DNA from: an uncultured Pedobacter sp.
GTDB taxonomy: Bacteria > Bacteroidota > Bacteroidia > Sphingobacteriales > Sphingobacteriaceae
Length of the DNA: 5,503 bases
Assembly (NCBI GenBank): GCA_946478755.1
Contig: CAMLDJ010000351.1
Span: 1-5,503, forward strand
Direction of reading: 5' to 3'
Shown here: one piece after another, positions 1 to 4,706 of the stretch
Layout: the number at the start of each line of letters is the position of its first letter
Position numbering within the stretch: the stretch's first letter is position 1
The notes under the pieces: model-generated
The model's database searches: none
What the model saw: only the letters and a program-made list of their open reading frames with translations
What the model was told of the DNA's origin: nothing
Position numbers and translations under genes: made by a program

Positions 1-86
1 ATGGAGAACCATATGAAACCATTGAAGAGATCTGGCCTGATTATCCTACAAAGGATGACTTCTTCTTTAATGAAGACGAATACTAA
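1..86 (+). CDS. C-terminal end of an unrecognised protein (5' end outside window)
   Basis: Reading from base 3, the frame gives 27 residues and stops at TAA 84-86. The tail is strongly acidic and aromatic: it begins GEPYETIEEIWPDYP and ends KDDFFFNEDEY. I chose this frame over the ATG-starting frame at base 1 because a terminator follows its stop by 16 bases and the peptide has a biased, protein-like composition. The competing frame 1 also stays open, to a TAG at 100-102, but looks like a random peptide. I do not recognise the family from this fragment, so no function is proposed. The body of the gene lies to the left of the window. Confidence 0.6.
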   Translation, partial: GEPYETIEEIWPDYPTKDDFFFNEDEY

Positions 87-102
87 CGATAAAGTATAGG
101 AC

Positions 103-134
103 AAGGCCCCATTTATGGGGCCTTTGTTGTTTTT
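103..134 (+). terminator. Intrinsic terminator after the leftmost gene
   Basis: Ten-base arms, AAGGCCCCAT (103-112) and ATGGGGCCTT (115-124), form a GC-rich perfect inverted repeat. The outer 8-9 pairs would form the real stem with a tetraloop or slightly larger loop. A T-rich run follows (TTTGTTGTTTTT, to 134). It lies 16 bases after the stop of the upstream fragment and about 70 bases before the next start, so it should end the upstream transcript and leave the small membrane protein gene to its own promoter. Confidence 0.9.
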
Positions 135-205
135 GGAACGAAGATTGTTTAGATTGTCATGGATGTTAACAGTCTATTTATTGATTTAATCTAAAATAAA
201 ACGTT

Positions 206-367
206 ATGGGAAATCTACTTTATCTTGTTGCCGTAGTATTAGTTATATTATGGATCATTGGTTTTTTCTTTCATGGATTTGGACCCAATGTAGGTGGGTT
301 AATACATGTTCTGCTGGTTATTGCGGTGATTGCTATTCTGTTAAAAGTCATAAACAGAGCCGCTTAA
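206..367 (+). CDS. Small two-helix membrane protein, lmo0937/DUF5670 family
   Basis: ATG at 206, TAA at 365-367, 53 residues. Two hydrophobic helices can be seen: residues about 4-22 (NLLYLVAVVLVILWIIGFFF) and about 31-49 (GLIHVLLVIAVIAILLKV). They are joined by a short glycine-rich turn (HGFGPNVGG), and the protein ends in a basic tail (KVINRAA). The pattern LLYxxAVxLxILWxIGF, Gly turn, GGLIHxLLVIAVIxxLL is that of the lmo0937-type small membrane proteins (DUF5670), normally about 45-55 residues. Their function is not established; a stress-linked envelope role is sometimes suggested, but nothing here tests it. It is flanked by a terminator on each side, so it is probably monocistronic. No Shine-Dalgarno and no convincing promoter pair is visible upstream; the leader is AT-rich. 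Confidence 0.85.
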   Translation: MGNLLYLVAVVLVILWIIGFFFHGFGPNVGGLIHVLLVIAVIAILLKVINRAA

Positions 368-374
368 TATAAAA

Positions 375-415
375 GAAGGCTATCTGAAAATGCCATGCTT
401 TTTCAGATAGCCTTT
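375..415. terminator. Bidirectional terminator between the small membrane gene and ispD
   Basis: The left arm AAGGCTATCTGAAAA (376-390) pairs perfectly over 15 bp with 400-414, around a 9-base loop (391-399). One further G-T pair is possible at 375/415. A- and T-rich flanks on both sides fit termination in both directions, as expected between convergent genes. The hairpin starts 8 bases after the stop of the membrane protein gene. Its right arm contains the ispD stop codon (403-405). Confidence 0.9.
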
Positions 416-1083
416 CTGTTCTTGATATATATGGAGGCAATCTCCAGGTCTTCAGGATAAGTGATCTTTATATTCTCCCTTTCGCCCTGAATAAGATTAA
501 TATTAAAACCAGCAAATTCAACAACGGAGGCATCATCCGTGAATTCATTTCTATAAGGTGCCTGATAAGCTTTTCTTAGCATGCTGATGTCAAAGGTTTG
601 TGGTGTTTGTATTAAGGTGAGCTGATCTCTATTTAAAGCTTCACTTTTTCCGGCTTCCAATGCTCTTCTCACTGAATCAGTGGGCCTGATGCCAACCACA
701 CAATTACCCATTTGCTCTGCAATCTGGTAACTTTTTAAAATAAGTTCAGAAGAAATCAGCGGTCTTACTGCATCGTGAATGGCTGCAATCCCTTTTCCTT
801 TAATAGCCTTCAATCCGTTTTTTACAGAATGATATCTTTGTGTCCCGCCGTTAACTACCTGATGGGGGATATCGAAACTGTACTTTATACAAAGTTCTTC
901 CCAGTACTTGTGCTGATCAATGTTAAGAACAAGCAGGATTTGAGGATGAAGTCCACAGTTATTAAAAGCCGCTAAGGTATGCATCAAAACAGGTCGTTCG
1001 TCTAATAATAAAAACTGCTTCGCAATAGTGCTTTGCATCCTGCTACCAGCCCCTCCGGCTACTATTATGGCATAATATTTCAT
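403..1083 (-). CDS. ispD: 2-C-methyl-D-erythritol 4-phosphate cytidylyltransferase
   Basis: IspD joins CTP and MEP to give CDP-ME, the third step of the cytosolic MEP route to isopentenyl diphosphate. With ATG at 1083 the protein has 226 residues, the usual family length. The N-terminal nucleotide-binding loop is AIIVAGGAGSRM (residues 5-16), with AKQF at 21-24 supplying the catalytic Arg15 and Lys22 pair. Further family landmarks are GGTQRYHSV (79-87), IHDAVRP (102-108), TPQTF (160-164), the TDDAS stretch near 182 and IKITYPEDLEIA (205-216) with the substrate-binding lysine. The frame stays open upstream to a TTG at 1137, but the 18 extra residues are not family-like and would start inside the queA terminator stem, so ATG 1083 is preferred. 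The 53-bp gap to the queA hairpin has only a weak -7-like box (TATATGTG, complement of 1119-1126). Nothing is missing from the catalytic set. Confidence 0.96.
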   Translation of the reverse strand: MKYYAIIVAGGAGSRMQSTIAKQFLLLDERPVLMHTLAAFNNCGLHPQILLVLNIDQHKYWEELCIKYSFDIPHQVVNGGTQRYHSVKNGLKAIKGKGIAAIHDAVRPLISSELILKSYQIAEQMGNCVVGIRPTDSVRRALEAGKSEALNRDQLTLIQTPQTFDISMLRKAYQAPYRNEFTDDASVVEFAGFNINLIQGERENIKITYPEDLEIASIYIKNRKAI

Positions 1084-1136
1084 GTCGATACGGATATTCT
1101 TATTTAGTCGGGTCGCCTCACATATACTTTTAAACA

Positions 1137-1178
1137 AAAATAGGAGATCAAAACGTACGGTTTCAAATCTCCTATTTT
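1137..1178. terminator. Terminator downstream of queA
   Basis: The arms AAAATAGGAGAT (1137-1148) and ATCTCCTATTTT (1167-1178) form a perfect 12-bp stem. A second 4-bp stem inside it, AAAC (1151-1154) with GTTT (1160-1163), closes a 5-base loop. Read on the minus strand it begins 22 bases after the queA stop and runs into TTTTTGTTT, so it should end the queA transcript. It has a T-run on both strands, but only the minus-strand role is needed here, because both neighbours are transcribed leftwards. Confidence 0.85.
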
Positions 1179-1199
1179 ATCATCTTTTTAAGATTTCCT

Positions 1200-2249
1200 T
1201 TAGATGATTAACATTGCGTCTCCATAGCTGTAGAAACGATATTTTTCTTTTAAAGCTACTTCATAAGCATTTCTCACATAGTCATATCCCCCAAAAGCAC
1301 TTACCATCATCAACAATGTGGATTCAGGTGTATGGAAGTTAGTGATCATAGCGTTCGCAATGCTGAAGTCATATGGAGGGAAAATAAACTTACTGGTCCA
1401 GTCATTGGCTGCTTTAAGTGTTCTTCCGGAAGAAACAGCTGACTCAATAGCACGCATTGAGGTCGTTCCTACCGCACAGACCCTTTTTTTACGTTCTATG
1501 GCTTTGTTAACGATATCGGCATCTTTCTGCTCAATAATAAATTGCTCAGAATCCATTTTATGTTTAGTCAGATCTTCTACTTCGACAGATCTGAAAGTGC
1601 CAAGCCCAACGTGTAAGGTCACCTCTGCGAAGTTTACGCCTTTTAACTCCAGGCGCTTCATCAGTTCCCGGCTGAAGTGTAATCCAGCGGTGGGAGCAGC
1701 CACAGCACCTTCGTGTTTCGCGAAAATGGTCTGATAGCGTTCCTTATCCTGGGCAGTGGCCTTACGTTTAATGTACTTTGGTAGGGGTGTTTCTCCTAGA
1801 ATCTCAATATTTTTTCTGAACTCTTCATCTGTACCGTCAAACAAGAAACGGATGGTACGACCACGTGAGGTGGTGTTGTCAACTACTTCAGCAACTAAAA
1901 GATCATCATCACCAAAATATAATTTATTTCCAACACGGATCTTGCGCGCCGGGTCAACTAAAACATCCCATAAGCGTAGTTCTTTATTCAGTTCCCTTAA
2001 AAGAAAAACTTCAATCGTTGCACCGGTTTTCTCTTTGTTTCCGTATAAACGGGCAGGAAAAACTTTAGTGTTGTTCAGAATCATAACATCCTGATCGTCG
2101 AAATATTCTAAAACATCTTTAAATATTTTATGTTCAATTTTACCACTATCCTTATGTAAAACCATTAAACGAGCTTCATCTCTTTGTTCAGAAGGGTTGT
2201 TGGCAACTAAAGACTCCGGTAAATTAAACTTAAATTGAGATAACTTCAT
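1200..2249 (-). CDS. queA: S-adenosylmethionine:tRNA ribosyltransferase-isomerase
   Basis: QueA transfers and isomerises the ribosyl part of S-adenosylmethionine onto preQ1-modified tRNA, giving epoxyqueuosine at the wobble position of GUN-anticodon tRNAs; it acts in the cytosol. The protein is full length for the family (349 residues, ATG 2249, TAA 1200-1202). Landmarks in order: RDEARLMVL (23-31), [13 protein letters not shown] (58-70), the RYQTIFA segment (171-177), [12 protein letters not shown] (181-192), HVGLGTFR (213-220), HKMDSEQF (230-237), [12 protein letters not shown] (259-270), [20 protein letters not shown] (302-321) and the C-terminal [13 protein letters not shown] (337-349). 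The start lies next to a divergent promoter region with a leader that seems only about 20 bases long, so there is no room for a preQ1 riboswitch. No other queuosine gene is in view. A hairpin separates it from ispD. Confidence 0.97.
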   Translation of the reverse strand: MKLSQFKFNLPESLVANNPSEQRDEARLMVLHKDSGKIEHKIFKDVLEYFDDQDVMILNNTKVFPARLYGNKEKTGATIEVFLLRELNKELRLWDVLVDPARKIRVGNKLYFGDDDLLVAEVVDNTTSRGRTIRFLFDGTDEEFRKNIEILGETPLPKYIKRKATAQDKERYQTIFAKHEGAVAAPTAGLHFSRELMKRLELKGVNFAEVTLHVGLGTFRSVEVEDLTKHKMDSEQFIIEQKDADIVNKAIERKKRVCAVGTTSMRAIESAVSSGRTLKAANDWTSKFIFPPYDFSIANAMITNFHTPESTLLMMVSAFGGYDYVRNAYEVALKEKYRFYSYGDAMLII

Positions 2250-2276
2250 ATGTTTTTGATGTGGTATTTAAGGGCG

Positions 2277-2284
2277 CAAATTTA
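2277..2284 (-). promoter_or_regulatory. Candidate queA promoter (-7 box)
   Basis: On the minus strand this is TAAATTTG, an exact match to the TAnnTTTG -7 element of Bacteroidota primary sigma factor promoters, 27 bases ahead of the queA ATG. A TTG/TTTG -33 element at the expected 17-23 base spacing is not evident, so the call rests on one box and its position. Confidence 0.4.
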
Positions 2285-2399
2285 TGAAATATTATCCTGA
2301 TTCGTATATATTTATTATAGGTTATCAAAGAATTAAATTAATTTTAAGCCCGGCGCTTTTTTTTTGTTATATTTTTAGTACCACTGTAACCTTTTTAGG

Positions 2400-2407
2400 T
2401 AGTTTTG
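2400..2407 (+). promoter_or_regulatory. Candidate permease promoter (-7 box)
   Basis: TAGTTTTG matches TAnnTTTG exactly and ends 12 bases before the permease ATG at 2420. Transcription would start only a few bases ahead of the start codon. No clear TTTG -33 element lies 17-23 bases upstream; the nearest T-rich candidate is TTTTTAG around 2372-2378. The rest of 2285-2399 is AT-rich, and I saw no operator or riboswitch in it. Confidence 0.4.
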
Positions 2408-2419
2408 ATCTAAACGCTA

Positions 2420-3664
2420 ATGATGATTATTTTCAGACTAATAGGAGAGAGTTTTCGGTTCGCAGCTGATGCGTTGCGCCAAAACAAACTAAGGACCATG
2501 CTTTCCTTGTTGGGAATTACCATTGGTATTTTTGCAATCATATTTGTGTTCTCGGCAGCAGATACTTTCAGAAGTCAGCTCCAGGCGAGTATTGATAAGC
2601 TGGGCTCAAAAACCATTTTTGTTCAAAAATGGCCATGGGGTGGTTTTGGAGATTATCCATGGTGGAAATATGTAAACAGACCAGAACCTTCTCTGAGGGA
2701 TTATGCGGCGCTGAAAGAACGGTTGGAGCACGCAGAAGGAGTTTCTTATGAAATATATGCCGATAGCCGAACCGTGAAATACAGAAGTAGTTCTGTTGAA
2801 GGAGCAGGGTTAAAAGCGGCTTCCCAGGATTTTAATAAAACCTGGATTGTTGATTTTCAGGAAGGTAGGTACTTTACCGAAAATGAAGGCAGGTCAGGCG
2901 CTCCGGTGATTATCCTCGGGGCCGATATTGCTGAAGGCTTATTTAACGGTGAAGCAGCTATTGGAAAAAAGATTTCAGTAATGGGCCGTCGCCTGACAGT
3001 AGTGGGGGTTTTTAAAAAGGAAGGGGAAGATATGCTCGGGATGTCTCAGGATAAGAACATCCTTATTCCATTAAATTTTGCAAAAGGGCTGTTCGATGTC
3101 GAAAGCGGAAGATATGATCCCACGATCACAGTAAGGGGAAAGGAACATATTGCACTTGATGAAATTGAGAGTGAAATAAGGGGAGCCATGCGCGCTGCCC
3201 ATAAAGTTAAGCCCGGAATGGAGGATGACTTTGCTTTAAATAAAAGTACAATTGCCTCCAACCAGTTGGACCAGATGTTTGGCATAGTAAACATCGCAGG
3301 CTGGGTAATAGGTGGCTTCTCTATTCTGGTAGGTGGTTTTGGGATCGCCAACATTATGTTTGTGTCTGTTAAAGAACGCACAAATATTATCGGCATCCAG
3401 AAATCGTTAGGGGCGAAGAATTATTTCATTTTGTTGCAGTTCTTATTTGAAGCGGTAGCTTTATGTTTACTTGGAGGATTACTCGGACTGCTGCTCGTGT
3501 ATATAGGAACCTTGATTTTAGGTGCAATAGGTTTCGAGATGATTCTTTTTATGAAGAATATCGCACTAGGCATCGGTGTATCTTTTATAATTGGCACGAT
3601 TTCAGGGTTCTGGCCGGCATATTCGGCGTCGAGGTTAGACCCGGTTGAAGCGATCCGCTCCTAA
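2420..3664 (+). CDS. ABC transporter permease, MacB/FtsX type
   Basis: This 414-residue inner-membrane protein has the four-helix MacB layout. A cytoplasmic amphipathic start (SFRFAADALRQNKLRT, 11-26) leads into TM1 at about 27-46 (MLSLLGITIGIFAIIFVFSA). A MacB_PCD-type extracytoplasmic domain covers about 50-280. The FtsX-like permease domain has TM2 about 291-315, TM3 about 338-368 and TM4 about 380-402. The coupling-helix signature VSVKERTNIIGIQKSLGA (315-332) and the C-terminal WPAYSASRLDPVEAIRS (398-414) are typical. A tryptophan-rich stretch WPWGGFGDYPWWKY (71-84) opens the periplasmic domain. Family members work mechanically with an ATP-binding subunit, moving peptides, macrolides, lipoproteins or envelope stress signals; the substrate here cannot be told. 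No ATPase or membrane-fusion partner is next to it. ATG codons occur at 2420 and 2423, and either could start; no Shine-Dalgarno is present. Confidence 0.93.
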   Translation: MMIIFRLIGESFRFAADALRQNKLRTMLSLLGITIGIFAIIFVFSAADTFRSQLQASIDKLGSKTIFVQKWPWGGFGDYPWWKYVNRPEPSLRDYAALKERLEHAEGVSYEIYADSRTVKYRSSSVEGAGLKAASQDFNKTWIVDFQEGRYFTENEGRSGAPVIILGADIAEGLFNGEAAIGKKISVMGRRLTVVGVFKKEGEDMLGMSQDKNILIPLNFAKGLFDVESGRYDPTITVRGKEHIALDEIESEIRGAMRAAHKVKPGMEDDFALNKSTIASNQLDQMFGIVNIAGWVIGGFSILVGGFGIANIMFVSVKERTNIIGIQKSLGAKNYFILLQFLFEAVALCLLGGLLGLLLVYIGTLILGAIGFEMILFMKNIALGIGVSFIIGTISGFWPAYSASRLDPVEAIRS

Positions 3665-3681
3665 TATGGCTTCACTCTTTC

Positions 3682-3775
3682 TTAAAAAATAAGCATTACG
3701 ATTCAAAGGCTGGAATCTTTTGTACGGAAGAGTGCAAAAGTTCCTATGCCTTTTCTTCGAACGCTTATTTTTTAA
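3682..3775. terminator. 94-bp imperfect palindrome, probable bidirectional terminator
   Basis: The outer arms TTAAAAAATAAGC (3682-3694) and GCTTATTTTTTAA (3763-3775) pair perfectly over 13 bp. Nested inside are AAAGGC (3705-3710) with GCCTTT (3748-3753), then GGAA plus CTTTTG (3712-3715, 3717-3722) with CAAAAG plus TTCC (3735-3744), with a single bulged T at 3716 and a 12-base loop. The A/T tracts at the foot and the position 17 bases after the permease stop, between convergent genes, suggest a terminator for both directions. It is longer and more layered than the other hairpins in the window, so a folded RNA or a small palindromic repeat element remains possible. Confidence 0.6.
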
Positions 3776-3938
3776 ATATGGCGTATCAGCATAAACTCGC
3801 TTATTTTATTAAAAGGAGTTTTAGTAGGGAGGCTTTTTCAGGGGATGGAGAGCGGTTAGTTTTTTGGAGGAAGACTTTTGACGGTTGGCTTATGGAGAGC
3901 AGTTACTTTTTTTTGGCTATTTTCTTCTGGAAATGATT
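3776..3938. other. Convergent intergenic stretch with an unassigned 52-codon open frame
   Basis: No recognised gene lies here. On the + strand an ATG at 3778 opens a 52-codon frame ending at TGA 3934-3936 (start MAYQHKLAYFIKRSF, end FFLAIFFWK). It resembles no family I know, and its ATG sits directly at the edge of the palindrome. The + strand is strongly G-biased: I count 39 G and 11 C in 3811-3930. The decamer CGCTTATTTT from the palindrome's right arm recurs at 3798-3807. It could be a small gene, the remains of one, or non-coding repeat sequence; I do not call it as a CDS. Confidence 0.4.
3845..3912 (+). repeat. Pair of 21-bp imperfect direct repeats
   Basis: Copies at 3845-3865 and 3892-3912 share ATGGAGAGC, then GTTA one base later, then six T one base later. 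19 of 21 positions are identical, and the offset is 47 bases. The bases between and after the copies do not align well, so this is either an old 47-bp tandem duplication that has decayed or two separately placed motifs. Because 47 is not a multiple of three, the repeats do not give a repeated peptide in the open frame that covers them. Confidence 0.7.
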
Positions 3939-4496
3939 TTATCTGAAAAGGGTGCCGGCTGGTATGTCGGAGTTTTCTCTTTCCAACTGTAGGAGCCATT
4001 TTTTCTTATCTACTCCGGCAGCATATCCCGTCATACTGCCGTTACTGCCAATTACCCGATGGCATGGGATGATGATTGCCAGCCGGTTTCGCCCATTGGT
4101 TGATGCGATTGCCCGGATTGCTTTTGGGTTGTTCATCATCTCCGCCTGTTGTTTATAGGAACAGGTTTTTCCATAGGGTATCTGGCGAAGCGTTTTCCAA
4201 ACCGATTGTACGAATTCGTTACCGGGAATATGCAGGGCGACCGAAAACGCTTTCAGCTTTCCTTCAAAATATTCATTCAGTTCGCTTTCGAGCTGATCCA
4301 GATGTTGATTTCTTCCCGGAACTGTAACTGCATTCAGCAGTTTCTGCAGCTCAATAAGCTCTTTTTCTAATCTGAGCCGGTTTGTAAACTCAAGGATACA
4401 GACTCCTTCAGATGTGGCACCTGCGAGCATAGGCCCGAGAGGGCTGGAAAACTCTGTCGTAATAATGATGGTGTTACTGTCCCTTTTTATTTCCAT
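3939..4496 (-). CDS. ogt: Methylated-DNA--[protein]-cysteine S-methyltransferase
   Basis: This is a suicide DNA repair protein that takes the methyl group from O6-methylguanine (and O4-methylthymine) onto its own cysteine. With ATG at 4496 it has 185 residues, normal for a stand-alone Ogt. An N-terminal ribonuclease-like domain covers about 1-85 (SSPLGPMLAGAT, 17-28). The C-terminal DNA-binding domain follows, with YGKTCSYKQQAE (108-119), the arginine finger in AIRAIAS (Arg128), the Asn hinge GRNR (Asn137), the active site IIPCHRVIG (Cys145, His146) and the closing glutamate WLLQLE (Glu172). The Asn-His-Cys-Glu network is complete. There is no Ada-type zinc cysteine domain or AraC helix-turn-helix, so it is not an Ada regulator. 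A GTG at 4607 in the same frame would add 37 residues that are not family-like and that cover the likely promoter, so ATG 4496 is chosen. It is probably a single-gene unit. Confidence 0.95.
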   Translation of the reverse strand: MEIKRDSNTIIITTEFSSPLGPMLAGATSEGVCILEFTNRLRLEKELIELQKLLNAVTVPGRNQHLDQLESELNEYFEGKLKAFSVALHIPGNEFVQSVWKTLRQIPYGKTCSYKQQAEMMNNPKAIRAIASTNGRNRLAIIIPCHRVIGSNGSMTGYAAGVDKKKWLLQLERENSDIPAGTLFR

Positions 4497-4511
4497 GGTA
4501 TCTTTTGATAG

Positions 4512-4541
4512 TAAAAATAAGCCATTTTTTATGTAAACAAA
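4512..4541 (-). promoter_or_regulatory. Candidate ogt promoter
   Basis: On the minus strand, TTTG (complement of 4538-4541) is followed after 18 bases by TATTTTTA (complement of 4512-4519). This is a near match to the Bacteroidota TTTG / TAnnTTTG pair with correct spacing; only the last G of the -7 box differs. Transcription would begin about 10 bases before the ATG at 4496. The site supports that start over the upstream GTG. Confidence 0.5.
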
Positions 4542-4628
4542 ATCTCTTTCTTGCTCATTATGGAGTACGCCGCTGAGGCCTGAACGAGCCGGTTTTGCGG
4601 GCAACACAGTTTTTGGGGATTCTTAAAA

Positions 4629-4682
4629 ACTAAAGTGCATAAAAAAGCCTGTTCTGAAACAGGCTTTTTTATGCACTTTAGT
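4629..4682. terminator. Perfect 25-bp terminator palindrome between the aminotransferase gene and ogt
   Basis: 4629-4653 pairs without mismatch to 4658-4682 around the 4-base loop CTGA. The core is AAAAAAGCCTGTT facing AACAGGCTTTTTT, a textbook intrinsic terminator readable on both strands. The stem continues 12 bp further outward (ACTAAAGTGCAT and its complement). On the minus strand it starts 24 bases after the aminotransferase stop, so it should end that transcript ahead of the ogt promoter. Confidence 0.92.
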
Positions 4683-4706
4683 ACCGTATTGACTATAAAT
4701 TAATAC

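Noticed and set aside
1084..1137. N-terminal extension of IspD from a TTG
   Set aside because: The extra residues are unlike the family, which begins just before the AIIVAGG loop, and the start would lie in the queA terminator stem. ATG 1083 gives the usual length.
1318..2094. Two + strand frames (1318-1734, 1756-2094) opposite queA
   Set aside because: They are antisense shadows of an intact, highly conserved QueA. Their peptides show no domain and there is no promoter or terminator for them.
2250..2280. Possible preQ1 riboswitch ahead of queA
   Set aside because: The leader between the -7 box and ATG is about 20 bases, too short for a preQ1 aptamer, and no aptamer-like fold is visible.
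2346..2364. AAGC-CCGGC-GCTT followed by a T run, resembling a terminator
   Set aside because: Only four base pairs close the loop, and the site lies upstream of the permease with no + strand gene to terminate.
2284..2469. 61-codon + strand frame in the queA/permease spacer
   Set aside because: It starts in the queA promoter box, is AT-rich low-complexity peptide, and overlaps the first 50 bases of the permease in another frame. It has no family-like features.
3046..3396. 116-codon minus strand frame opposite the permease
   Set aside because: It is antisense to the conserved permease core and its composition mirrors the reverse of the hydrophobic coding sequence.
3463..3648. 61-codon + strand frame inside the permease C-terminus
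   Set aside because: It is an out-of-frame shadow of TM3 and TM4 and ends before the permease stop.
3665..3790. Integron attC site or insertion-sequence remnant
   Set aside because: The palindrome ends lack the attC core GTTRRRY/RYYYAAC sites, and no transposase or integrase fragment is present.
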